In this document: positions 7,009 through 14,939 of the stretch, in pieces
Layout of the letters: each line of letters starts with the position of its first letter
How positions within the stretch are numbered: the first letter of the stretch is position 1
Assembly (NCBI GenBank): GCA_934661135.1
Contig: CAKUJA010000025.1
Location: 1-24,300 of the forward strand
Source of the DNA: an uncultured Oscillospiraceae bacterium
GTDB lineage: Bacteria > Bacillota > Clostridia > Oscillospirales > Oscillospiraceae
DNA length: 24,300 nt
Direction of reading: 5' to 3'
Notes under the pieces: generated by a model
The model's database searches: none
Told to the model about the DNA's origin: nothing
The model's input: the letters and a program-made list of their open reading frames with translations, nothing else
Translations under genes and position numbers: made by a program

Positions 7009-8619
7009 TCAGTCGAGCACCGCCGTCTTTCTTGTGTAGTCCGGCAGCAGGCGCGGCGACGGCAGCTCGCTGTCGATGCCGGCGGCCTTGCGCTCGGCTT
7101 CAAACGCAGTCACGTGATCGAGCGTCAGCGCGCCGACGGTGACGTCCTTCGCCTTGGCAGCGGCGGACTTACCGGCGTTCCGGCCAAAGACGATAATGTC
7201 GAGCAGGCTGTTGCCCATCAGACGGTTGCGCCCATGGATGCCGCCGACAACCTCGCCCGCAGCGAACAGGTTTTCCACGTCCGTCATGCCGTCCGGCGTG
7301 ATATGCAGGCCGCCGTTCTGATAGTGCAGCGTCGGGTAGACGAGAATCGGCTCGGTTCGGATGTCGATGCCGTGCTTGCCGAACATCCGCATCATCGCGG
7401 GAATGCGCTTTTCAATCGTGCCGGGTCCGCCCTTGATCTCGATCATCGGCGTATCCAGCCAGACCGCGTCGCCGAGCGGCGTCTTGACGCCCTTGTGACG
7501 CTCGGAGCATTCGCGGATGATGGACGCCGCCGCGACGTCGCGCGTCTCCAGCGGGTTCATAAACGCTTCGCCTTCGGCGTTAATCAGCATCGCGCCGACG
7601 GAGCGAACCTTTTCGGTGACGAGCGCGCCGTAGATCTGTGCCGGGAAGGCCGCGCCGGTCGGGTGATATTGCAGCGTGTCGGGGTAGAGCAGCTTTGCGC
7701 CCGCGCGGTAGCCGAGGACAAGGCCGTCGGCCGTCGCGCCGTAGTGGTTCGAGGTCGGGAATCCCTGATAGTGGAGCCGACCCGCGCCGCCAGTCGCCAG
7801 AATGACAACCTTCGCCTTGGCTACCAGCAGCTCCTTCGTCTCCATGTTGAGCAGGACGGCACCGGCGCAATGGCCGTTTTCGTCCTTTATCAGCTCGATG
7901 GCGGACGTGAAGTCGACAACCTCGATGCCGCGGTTGAGCACTTCGTCGCGCAGCGTGCGCATGATCTCCGCGCCGGAATAGTCCTTGGCCGCGTGCATCC
8001 GCTTGCGCGACGTGCCGCCGCCGTGCGTCGTAATCATTGTGCCGTCCGGCGCCTTGTCAAATTCCACGCCGAGGTTCGAGAGCCACTGAATCGCCTCCGG
8101 CGCTTCGGTGACGAGCTTGTAGAGCAGATCCTTCTGCGCGGCAAAGTGGCCGCCGCCGTAGGCGTCGAGGAAGTGCTGGGCGGGCGAATCATTCGGCTTA
8201 TCCGCCGCCTGAATGCCGCCCTCGGCCATCATCGTATTCGCGTCGCCCATGCGGAGCTTCGTCACAAGCAGCACCTTTGCGCCCGCGTTGTCCGCTTCAA
8301 TCGCCGCGGAACAGCCAGCGCCGCCGCCGCCGATAATCAGCACGTCGGTCTCATAGTCGGGTTTGCTCAAATCCACCTCGTGCCCGGCAAGGCGCGATTT
8401 GCCCTCGAGCAGCGCGCAAAGCTCCAGCGGCACTTTCTGCCCCTTGTTTGCGCCGATGTGCAGCTCGGTGAACTGATTTTCCCGGTAGTCCGGGTGGAAC
8501 GTTTTCAGCAGAACGTCCTTCTCCTCCGCCGTCATGCGGCGGGGATTGAGCTTGACGTTCTCCGCGCGAGCGGCCTCCACCTTTTTGATCGATTCCTGTA
8601 ATGCCTGATCCTGATACAT
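7009..8619 (-). CDS. frdA: Fumarate reductase-like flavoprotein subunit
   Basis: 536 aa. Predicted to reduce fumarate to succinate at FAD, fed by FrdB. FAD-binding GGGGAG is at 97-102 and ATGGAG at 275-280; active-site elements are HGGGTSRKRMHA (199-210), QYHPTG (317-322), TRDVAAASIIRE with R360 at the catalytic Arg position, H432 in LHYQNGGL, and GRNRLMGNSLLDIIVFGR (463-480). Two departures from classical FrdA/SdhA: about 90 residues precede the FAD motif, and the flavinylation His of the H-T-x-x-AEGG motif is Asn128 (NTMMAEGG), so FAD is likely non-covalent. ATG 8619 has GGAGG 8 nt upstream. frdB ends 13 nt upstream. Related dehydrogenases (L-aspartate oxidase, other enoate reductases) are alternatives, but the fumarase and malate dehydrogenase in the operon favour fumarate. 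Confidence 0.85.
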   Translation of the reverse strand: MYQDQALQESIKKVEAARAENVKLNPRRMTAEEKDVLLKTFHPDYRENQFTELHIGANKGQKVPLELCALLEGKSRLAGHEVDLSKPDYETDVLIIGGGGAGCSAAIEADNAGAKVLLVTKLRMGDANTMMAEGGIQAADKPNDSPAQHFLDAYGGGHFAAQKDLLYKLVTEAPEAIQWLSNLGVEFDKAPDGTMITTHGGGTSRKRMHAAKDYSGAEIMRTLRDEVLNRGIEVVDFTSAIELIKDENGHCAGAVLLNMETKELLVAKAKVVILATGGAGRLHYQGFPTSNHYGATADGLVLGYRAGAKLLYPDTLQYHPTGAAFPAQIYGALVTEKVRSVGAMLINAEGEAFMNPLETRDVAAASIIRECSERHKGVKTPLGDAVWLDTPMIEIKGGPGTIEKRIPAMMRMFGKHGIDIRTEPILVYPTLHYQNGGLHITPDGMTDVENLFAAGEVVGGIHGRNRLMGNSLLDIIVFGRNAGKSAAAKAKDVTVGALTLDHVTAFEAERKAAGIDSELPSPRLLPDYTRKTAVLD

Positions 8620-8632
8620 TCCGCCCGCCTCC

Positions 8633-9307
8633 TTACGCTTCAATGTCGCGGTTGTTGTAAAGCTCCTGGATCTCGCTGAGCGGCTTGCCCATGAGATCCT
8701 CAATCAGCTTTTCAAACACACCCTCGTGAATTTCGGTTACGCGCCGGTCGAGATGCTCGCAGTGCGGCGCGAGATATTTGCCGTTCAGACGGCGCGCCAG
8801 CATCGCAACCTGCGGGTGCGAAATGCCCGCCGGACAGCGCGACGAGCAGACGCCGCACATGACGCAGTCGAACGATTCCTCGGCACACTTCTCATACTCG
8901 CCGCGCTGGGCGTAGGCGATGTACTGCATGACGTTGAGCCCCTGCGTGCACGCCTTGGTGCAGGCATTGCAGCCGACACAGGCATAGATCTCGGGGTAGA
9001 GCTGCATCATGATCTGCTGCGTGGGTTTGACCTGCTCAATATCATAGACCTGCTTGACCAGCGGGAAGAACGGCAGCGTCGCCACATACATATTGTCCTC
9101 CACCTTCGTCGAGCAGGCGAGACAGGCGCGCAGCTCGCGGTCGCCCTTGATGCGGTAGATGGTCGCGCACGCGCCGCAGAAGCCGTTGCGACAGCCGCAG
9201 CCGCGCACGAGCTGGTAACCGGAATACTCCATGGCCTCCATGATGGTCAGGCTCTCCGGCACCTCATATTTTTTGCCAAACAGAAAAACAGTTACCATTT
9301 TTTCCAT
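8633..9307 (-). CDS. frdB: Fumarate reductase-like iron-sulfur subunit
   Basis: 224 aa. Carries electrons to FrdA. The N-terminal ferredoxin-like domain has Cys37, 39, 44, 47 and a CLAC pair (62, 65) for a [2Fe-2S] cluster. The C-terminal alpha-helical domain has C110-x2-C-x2-C-x3-C120 and C148-x2-C-x2-C-x3-C158 for two further clusters. There is no membrane anchor gene and no C-terminal CCG domain, unlike methanogen TfrB. ATG 9307 follows AAGGAG by about 6 nt; the ribosome site overlaps the stop of the preceding gene, which is 10 nt away. It is expected to be soluble and to dock on FrdA; its electron donor is probably the Flx-Hdr module encoded immediately upstream. Confidence 0.85.
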   Translation of the reverse strand: MEKMVTVFLFGKKYEVPESLTIMEAMEYSGYQLVRGCGCRNGFCGACATIYRIKGDRELRACLACSTKVEDNMYVATLPFFPLVKQVYDIEQVKPTQQIMMQLYPEIYACVGCNACTKACTQGLNVMQYIAYAQRGEYEKCAEESFDCVMCGVCSSRCPAGISHPQVAMLARRLNGKYLAPHCEHLDRRVTEIHEGVFEKLIEDLMGKPLSEIQELYNNRDIEA

Positions 9308-9317
9308 TGCTTTCTCC

Positions 9318-10145
9318 TTAATACTCATCGGGCAGCTCGTCGAGCTGATCGAAGCGGAACACCGGGCCGTCCTTGCAGACATATTTGTTGCCGATGTTGC
9401 AGCGGCCGCATTTGCCGAGCGCACACTTCATCTTCAGCTCCATCGTCGTGTAGATATGCGTGCGGTCGAAGCCAAGCTCCATCAATCCGCCCAGCGTAAA
9501 CTTAATCATAATGGGCGGGCCGCACATGACGACGGTTTTGCTCGTGTCGAAGCCAAGCTCCTTGACATAGTTCGGCACGAAGCCGACATGGCCGTCCCAG
9601 TCCGGCTGCTCACGGTCGATGGTCAGGTGGACGTTGATGCCGTCCTCCTTGCACCACACGTCGAGAATCTCCTGAAAATCAACGAGATCCTCCTTCGAGC
9701 GCGAGCCGTAGACGATATCGATGCTGCCGTAGCGGTCACGGTAGTGGCGGCAGTAGTTGATGACCGAGTGCAGCGGCGCGAGGCCGATACCGCCCGCAAT
9801 GAACAGCAGATCCTTTCCCGCGAAGTCGGTATCGACCGGGAAGCCGTTTCCGTAGGGGCCGCGGATGGTAATCTGCTGACCCTCCTCCATGCTGTGGAGC
9901 CACTGCGTCACACAGCCGCACTTTTTGATTGAAAATTCGACGAAGTCCGGCTCCGTGGGACTGGACGTAATCGAAAACAGCGCCTCGCCCACGCCGGGGA
10001 TCGACAGCATCGCGCACTGGCCGGGGATGTGCTCAAACGGCTTTTTGCCGTCGAGACCGACGACGCGGAACGTTTTGACGTCAGGCGTATCGATGCGAAT
10101 TTTCGTCACAACGCCGATTACCGGAATCAATGGGTCACGTCTCAT
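9318..10145 (-). CDS. flxA: FlxA-like NAD(P)H:flavin electron-input subunit
   Basis: 275 aa, ferredoxin-NADP reductase-like, close to the AsrB/hydrogenase-gamma type. Residues about 10-105 form the FAD barrel (FSITSS at 57-62 for flavin, GPYGNGFP). The NAD domain has AGGIGLAPLHSV (117-128) and CGPPIM (208-213). The C-terminus binds [2Fe-2S] through Cys241, 246, 249 and 257. Within Flx-Hdr complexes this subunit oxidises NADH and passes electrons to FlxB/FlxC and the MvhD-like subunit. Its ATG overlaps the upstream stop as ATGA, and AGGAGGTG lies 7 nt before it. The start at 10145 excludes a spurious 23-codon extension. Confidence 0.87.
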   Translation of the reverse strand: MRRDPLIPVIGVVTKIRIDTPDVKTFRVVGLDGKKPFEHIPGQCAMLSIPGVGEALFSITSSPTEPDFVEFSIKKCGCVTQWLHSMEEGQQITIRGPYGNGFPVDTDFAGKDLLFIAGGIGLAPLHSVINYCRHYRDRYGSIDIVYGSRSKEDLVDFQEILDVWCKEDGINVHLTIDREQPDWDGHVGFVPNYVKELGFDTSKTVVMCGPPIMIKFTLGGLMELGFDRTHIYTTMELKMKCALGKCGRCNIGNKYVCKDGPVFRFDQLDELPDEY

Positions 10146-11164
10146 CCTTCGCCACCTCCTAACGTCTTGACAACCTTGACGATATTCATATGAATCGGGC
10201 ACTTGGCCAAGCACCGGCCGCAGCCGACACAGCCAAAGCAGCCGTCATTGTTGTCCGGGAAGTAGACCAGCTTGTGCATAAACCGCTGGCGGAAGCGCTC
10301 GAGCTGCGTCGGGCGCGGCTGACCGGCGGACATTTTGGTGAAGTCGGAGTACATACAGCTATCCCAGCAGCGGAAGCGGCGGATGGTCTTGCCGCCCGTG
10401 AACTCCTGAATGTCGTAGCACTGGCACGTCGGACACACAAACGTACACGTACCGCAGCCAAGGCAGGCTTCGGAAAGCTGCTTCCATTCGGGACGGGAAA
10501 ACAGCTCCTTCGTCTTGCCCGCGCCGACCTTGGAGAGGTCGAGCTTTGCAAGCGGCAGCTTCTTCAAAATTTCGCGCGTCGCTTCCTGCTGCGCTGCGGC
10601 GGCTTCTTCGCCGCCCTCCTGCAGCATCGGCAGCTTGGCGGTGAGCGCTTCGCCCTTCTCGGTGTTGGCGCGCCAGCAGAGCGTATCGCCCGCGATCCAG
10701 CACGTCACATCCCCAGCCGGGTCTGCCGCGTCAATGCCAAACGCGCCGCAGAAGCAGGTTTCCTCCGGGCGGGAACAGGCCATCGTGACGATCGTGCCGC
10801 GCTCGCGCCGCGCCTGATAGTAGGTGTCGACCGGCTCAGCCAGGAACACCTTATCCAAAATCTCAAAGCTGCGCGCGTCGCACGCGCGGACGCCGAACAG
10901 GACGAACGGCGCAGTTTCATCGCGCGTCTCGATCAGCTCGATCTGCTTCTCGCTGACGCGGAAGCCCATCAGATTTTCCACCTGCGGGAAAAAGAGATCC
11001 TTCGCCGAGCGGACAGTGTTGAGCTTTTGGGAAAGCTGCATTCCCTCCTGCCAGCGGGTGAAGCTGGCCTGCCCGACGGCATCCTCCGCCGGGATATACA
11101 GTGTTTCGGCGGCGCTCATCGCCGCAAACAGCTCATTCAGGGCAGAAAGTGCGAGTTTTTTCAT
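10142..11164 (-). CDS. flxB: AsrA/hydrogenase-beta-like 4Fe-4S subunit (FlxB-type)
   Basis: 340 aa. The N-terminal domain has the family element FGVRACDARSFEILDKVFL (about 90-108) and a Cys-rich stretch (C130, 137, 139). The C-terminal part holds two ferredoxin clusters: C234-x2-C-x2-C-x3-C244 and C312-x2-C-x2-C-x3-C322, with extra CPTCQC cysteines (244-249). It resembles AsrA and sulfhydrogenase beta subunits, electron-transfer partners of AsrB-like flavoproteins, and indeed flxA follows with an ATGA overlap. It overlaps the upstream gene by ATGA too. The B versus C letter is tentative because both neighbours are Fe-S carriers. Confidence 0.8.
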   Translation of the reverse strand: MKKLALSALNELFAAMSAAETLYIPAEDAVGQASFTRWQEGMQLSQKLNTVRSAKDLFFPQVENLMGFRVSEKQIELIETRDETAPFVLFGVRACDARSFEILDKVFLAEPVDTYYQARRERGTIVTMACSRPEETCFCGAFGIDAADPAGDVTCWIAGDTLCWRANTEKGEALTAKLPMLQEGGEEAAAAQQEATREILKKLPLAKLDLSKVGAGKTKELFSRPEWKQLSEACLGCGTCTFVCPTCQCYDIQEFTGGKTIRRFRCWDSCMYSDFTKMSAGQPRPTQLERFRQRFMHKLVYFPDNNDGCFGCVGCGRCLAKCPIHMNIVKVVKTLGGGEG

Positions 11165-12135
11165 CCGTTCGCACCTCCTCTTTCGTAGACGACGGACGGC
11201 TCACAGTCATCCTTGGTGAAGTTCATCAGCGGCGGGCGGCTGTCGAAGTCCGCGCCGGCCTGATACTCGCCGTACAGTTCATTGATGTCCTTGATGAATT
11301 TGCGGTTGAGCAGATGCAGCGGGATGTGCTGCGGACAGACGCGGGAGCATTCGCCGCAGTCGGTGCAGCGCGACGCCACATGGAACGCGCGGATGATATG
11401 GAAGAAGTTTTCTTCAAAGCTGTCAGCCGGCGCCTTGTTGTCGGTGCCGAGGTCGTGGTTATCAAAGACACACTTCTCACACGAGCACGCCGGACAGACG
11501 TTGCGGCAGGCATTGCAGCGGATGCAGCGGGACAGCTCCCCGCGCCAGAACGCGTAGCGCTCCTCCGGCGTCATCGCTTCGAGCTTCGCGACCTCGTCAA
11601 ACCGGTCGGAGGGAAGTTCCTCACCCTGCTCGCCGAGCAGCTCGTCATATGTCACGATTTTTTTGCTCTTGCAGCTTGCGCACTTGCCGAGCAGCGCCGC
11701 GGATTTTGCAACGGTCTCGTCGCCGTAGATCGTCGAGACCTTCAGCTTCTCGCCGTCCTCCTCCACAGCCGTCACGCCCGCAAACCCCGCTTCCTTGATC
11801 TTTTCCATGTCGCACATTCCGTCGCACTGGACGCCGACCACATAGACATTCTCGCGGAGGATGCGGTGCTCCTTCAAAAGCTGCACAAACGAATAGCTGT
11901 CGCACGGCTTCAGGAACACGCCGGCCTTCCCGCCCTTGCGGGACTCAGCAATCAGGTATTTCGAGAGGTTCGCGCCGGAAAAAACGCTGTAAACAAACTC
12001 TTTTTCGACCTCGTCCACGCTCGTGAAGCAGCCGGGCGTGAGATCGTAGAAGAACTCGCCCGTGCGCCAGCCGAGGACGCGGTCGACCGTACCGTTTTGG
12101 AGAAGCTCAATGGCTTTTTCTTTTACTCTTTGCAT
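11161..12135 (-). CDS. flxC: 4Fe-4S electron-transfer subunit with FrhB-like N-terminus (FlxC-type)
   Basis: 324 aa. The N-terminal region (FLKPCDSYSFVQLLKE, GVQCDGMCD, KCASCKSKK) recalls the FrhB/FdhB-type domain. The C-terminal half has C204-x2-C-x2-C-x3-C214 and C257-x2-C-x2-C-x3-C267, two ferredoxin-type clusters. GGAGG lies 7 nt before ATG 12135. It overlaps the MvhD-like gene by 13 nt and flxB by ATGA, so expression is coupled. It probably relays electrons between FlxA and the Hdr part. The exact position in the electron chain is not visible from sequence. Confidence 0.78.
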   Translation of the reverse strand: MQRVKEKAIELLQNGTVDRVLGWRTGEFFYDLTPGCFTSVDEVEKEFVYSVFSGANLSKYLIAESRKGGKAGVFLKPCDSYSFVQLLKEHRILRENVYVVGVQCDGMCDMEKIKEAGFAGVTAVEEDGEKLKVSTIYGDETVAKSAALLGKCASCKSKKIVTYDELLGEQGEELPSDRFDEVAKLEAMTPEERYAFWRGELSRCIRCNACRNVCPACSCEKCVFDNHDLGTDNKAPADSFEENFFHIIRAFHVASRCTDCGECSRVCPQHIPLHLLNRKFIKDINELYGEYQAGADFDSRPPLMNFTKDDCEPSVVYERGGANG

Positions 12136-12560
12136 CTCAGGTCCTCCAATCTCCGGTTTTCTCCGAGCTTGGTGATCGTCGCCACAAACTCATTCATCGT
12201 GGCGGCGAACTTTGCGCCCTCCGCGGCGGAGACCCATTCGACTCTCGTCCGCTCGCGCTCAATGCCGAGAAAATCGAGCATCGAGAACAGCAGCGTCATG
12301 CGCCGCCGCGCGTAGTAGTTGCCGGTCGTGTAGTGGCAGTCGCCGGGGTGACAGCCGCAGAGAATCACGCCGTCGGCCCCGCGCTGAAACGCGCGCAGAA
12401 TAAACATCGGGTTCAACCGGCAGGAACATGGAATGCGGATGATCTTCACGTTCGCCGGGTATTGCAGCCGGTTCGTGCCGGACAGATCGGCGCCCGCGTA
12501 GGAGCACCAGTTGCAGCAGAAGGCCACGATGGTGGGAGTCCAGTTGTTGTTTACCTGCAT
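12123..12560 (-). CDS. flxD: MvhD/FlxD-like [2Fe-2S] linker subunit
   Basis: 145 aa, the usual MvhD size. The family pattern is clear: FCCNWCSYAGAD near the N-terminus, then RIPCSCRLNP, RAFQRGADGV, and GCHPGDCHYTTGN. MvhD/FlxD carries a [2Fe-2S] cluster and bridges the electron-input module to HdrA. Most relatives are recalled with CSGR rather than CSCR at the second site, so the additional Cys is noteworthy. It overlaps the hdrA stop by 10 nt and the next gene by 13 nt, consistent with fixed stoichiometry. Presence of this subunit is what marks the cluster as HdrA-coupled rather than a simple NADH-ferredoxin enzyme. Confidence 0.9.
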   Translation of the reverse strand: MQVNNNWTPTIVAFCCNWCSYAGADLSGTNRLQYPANVKIIRIPCSCRLNPMFILRAFQRGADGVILCGCHPGDCHYTTGNYYARRRMTLLFSMLDFLGIERERTRVEWVSAAEGAKFAATMNEFVATITKLGENRRLEDLRCKE

Positions 12561-14542
12561 ATCGCGTCCACCTCCGCCATGATCTGTTTATTGGAGAAAC
12601 CCTTGAGATCCATCGCACCGGACGGGCACGCAACCGTGCACGCGCCGCAGCCCTGACAGACCGCCGGGTTGACCTGCGCCACACGGCGGATCAGCGTCGT
12701 GCGGTTCGGCCCGCGGAACTCCTTGTCCACATAGGTAATTGCACCATACGGGCAGACCTTTTCGCAGCTCGAGCAGCCGTTGCACATCAGCTCGTCCGGC
12801 TGCGCCGTGCACGGGTTGCAGGTCAGGCTGTCCTTGCACAGAAGGCCGATCACCTTTGCCGCCGCCGCGGACGCCTGCGCGACCGTCTCGGGGATGTCCT
12901 TCGGGCCCTGGCACGTGCCGGAGAGGAACACGCCCGCCGTCGGACTTTCGACCGGACGGAGCTTCGGGTGCGCCTCGGTGAAAAAGTCGTTCGTGTCCAT
13001 CGACGCGGTCAGCATCGTGGCGATGCCTCTGGCCGATTTGTCCGGTTCGATTGCCGCGGCCAGCACGACCATGTCGGCGTCAATGTGGAGCTGGCGGCCG
13101 TCCAGCAGATCGCTGGCCTGCACCTTCAGCTTGCCGCCCTCGGGGACAACCTTGCCGACCATGCCCTTGATGTAATGGACGCCGTATTCCTCAACCGCGC
13201 GGCGGTAAAACTCGTCAAAGAGCTTGCCGGGGGTACGCACGTCGATGTAGAACACGTAGACGTCGGTATCGGGATATTTTTCGCGGCAGAGCATCGCGTG
13301 CTTCGCCGTATACATACAGCAGATCTTCGAGCAGTAGCTCTTGCCCTTCTGCGCGCCGTCGCACCGCGAGCCGACGCACTGCACAAAGACAATGGTTTTC
13401 GGGTGCGCGCCGTCGGACAGGCGCAGCAGCGTGCCGCCGGTCGGACCCGCCGCGTTCATCAGGCGCTCAAACTCGAGCGAGCTGACCACATCGGGACTCT
13501 TGGAGTAGGCGAACTCGTCAAACTGGTCGAGCTTGATCGGGTCAAAGCCTGTCGCGGCGACGATTGCACCGTATTCCTGCTCAATGATAGCGTCCTGCTG
13601 CTTGTAGTCGATCGCGCCCGCCGTGCAGACTTTCGCGCACACGCCGCACTTGCCGTTTTTCAGCATATTGCAGTAATCAGCGTCGATCGTCGCCACCTTC
13701 GGCACGGCCTGCGCAAACGGAATGTAAATCGCGCGGCGCGTATCAAGGCCGAGGTTAAACTCGTTCGGCACCTTCTTCTGCGGGCACTTCTCGGTGCAAA
13801 GGCCGCAGCCGGTGCACTTCGTCTCGTCGACAAAACGCGCTTTGCGGCGGATTTTCACGTGGAAATTGCCGACAAAGCCGCCGACCGACTCCACCTCGGA
13901 GTAGGAGTAGATATGGATTTTCTCGTTCTGCGCGCAATCGACCATTTTCGGCGTCAGGATGCACGCCGCGCAGTCGAGCGTCGGGAACGTCTTGTCGATC
14001 TGGGTCATCTTGCCGCCGATCGTCGGCTTTTTCTCGACGATGTCGACCTCAAAGCCAGCTTCCGCGATGTCGAGCGCGGTCTGGATACCGGCAATGCCGC
14101 CGCCGATGACAAGCGCACGCTTCGTCACAGGACTTGTCCCCGCGGTGAGCGGCGCGTTGAGCTGCACCTTGGCAATCGCCGCGCGGCCGAGGATGACGGC
14201 CTTCTCGGTCGCTTCCTCTTTATCCTTATGAATCCAGGAGCACTGCTCGCGGATGTTTGCGATCTCGACCATATAGCCGTTCAGCCCGGCCTTTTCGCAG
14301 GCCTTGCGGAACGTCTGCTCGTGCATCCGCGGCGAACAGGAACAGATTACCACGCCGGTCAGCGCGTATTCCGCGATCTTCTCGCGGATCATGTCCTGTC
14401 CGGTCTGGGAGCACATATACGGATAGTGCGTGGCAAATACCACACCGGGTTCACGGCCGAGCGTCTCGGCAACCCGCTCCACGTCCACCGTCGCGGCAAT
14501 GTTCGTGCCGCAATGACAGACGAATACACCAATTCTCTGCAT
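12551..14542 (-). CDS. hdrA: HdrA-like flavin electron-bifurcating subunit
   Basis: 663 aa, full-length HdrA. Order: N-terminal IGVFVCHCGTN domain (C9, C11), Rossmann FAD motif VIGGGIAGIQ (145-154), an inserted ferredoxin site C243-x2-C-x2-C-x3-C253 plus C291/C299/C302/C306, the HdrA-type Cys group around 389-409 (QCVGSRC...YCSKICC), and two C-terminal clusters C587-x2-C-x2-C-x3-C597 and C629-x2-C-x2-C-x3-C639. In characterised Hdr complexes this FAD splits electron pairs between ferredoxin and HdrB. AGGAGGGG precedes ATG 14542. hdrC ends 13 nt upstream. All visible cluster motifs are intact, so the gene looks functional. Confidence 0.93.
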   Translation of the reverse strand: MQRIGVFVCHCGTNIAATVDVERVAETLGREPGVVFATHYPYMCSQTGQDMIREKIAEYALTGVVICSCSPRMHEQTFRKACEKAGLNGYMVEIANIREQCSWIHKDKEEATEKAVILGRAAIAKVQLNAPLTAGTSPVTKRALVIGGGIAGIQTALDIAEAGFEVDIVEKKPTIGGKMTQIDKTFPTLDCAACILTPKMVDCAQNEKIHIYSYSEVESVGGFVGNFHVKIRRKARFVDETKCTGCGLCTEKCPQKKVPNEFNLGLDTRRAIYIPFAQAVPKVATIDADYCNMLKNGKCGVCAKVCTAGAIDYKQQDAIIEQEYGAIVAATGFDPIKLDQFDEFAYSKSPDVVSSLEFERLMNAAGPTGGTLLRLSDGAHPKTIVFVQCVGSRCDGAQKGKSYCSKICCMYTAKHAMLCREKYPDTDVYVFYIDVRTPGKLFDEFYRRAVEEYGVHYIKGMVGKVVPEGGKLKVQASDLLDGRQLHIDADMVVLAAAIEPDKSARGIATMLTASMDTNDFFTEAHPKLRPVESPTAGVFLSGTCQGPKDIPETVAQASAAAAKVIGLLCKDSLTCNPCTAQPDELMCNGCSSCEKVCPYGAITYVDKEFRGPNRTTLIRRVAQVNPAVCQGCGACTVACPSGAMDLKGFSNKQIMAEVDAICR

Positions 14543-14555
14543 TCTGCTCCCCTCC

Positions 14556-14939
14556 TTACTTCTTATATTTGCGGAACGCGCTGGTGATGGCCTGCTGCGG
14601 CAGCTCGTCGTCCAGCAGCGCCGGAATCTGCTCCGGCTTCAGGTGATCCTGCCCCTGCTGGCGGATCACCGCAAGGCGCACCGCTTCAATGAGCTTCGCC
14701 GGCTCCACGTTTCGCGGACAGCGCTCCACACACGCAAAGCAGCTCAGGCACGTATAGATGCCTTTCGACGCCAGCAGCTCGTCGATCCGTCCGGTTTCCA
14801 CCATCGACACGAACTGGTGCGGATGGTATTCCATCTCGTCGTAGGCCGGACACGCGCCCGAACACTTGCCGCACTTCATGCACTTGCGCGGGTTCACGCC
14901 GGCGATGCGCTGAATGTCCTCCATCAGATAGTCCTTCAT
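14556..14939 (-). CDS. hdrC: HdrC-like di-cluster ferredoxin subunit
   Basis: 127 aa, a short all-helical ferredoxin-like protein with C20-x2-C-x2-C-x3-C30 (CMKCGKCSGAC) and a second site in CLSCFACVERCP (about 64-75). HdrC conducts electrons from HdrA to HdrB. GGGAGGGTG precedes ATG 14939, and the start overlaps the hdrB stop as ATGA. Size and motif arrangement match HdrC rather than a generic ferredoxin; the order hdrB-hdrC-hdrA supports it. Confidence 0.9.
   Translation of the reverse strand: MKDYLMEDIQRIAGVNPRKCMKCGKCSGACPAYDEMEYHPHQFVSMVETGRIDELLASKGIYTCLSCFACVERCPRNVEPAKLIEAVRLAVIRQQGQDHLKPEQIPALLDDELPQQAITSAFRKYKK

Noticed and set aside
7009..8619. L-aspartate oxidase (NadB) instead of FrdA
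   Set aside because: An adjacent dedicated Fe-S subunit, fumarase and malate dehydrogenase in the same operon, and no nadA/nadC nearby favour fumarate reductase, though the family overlap is real.
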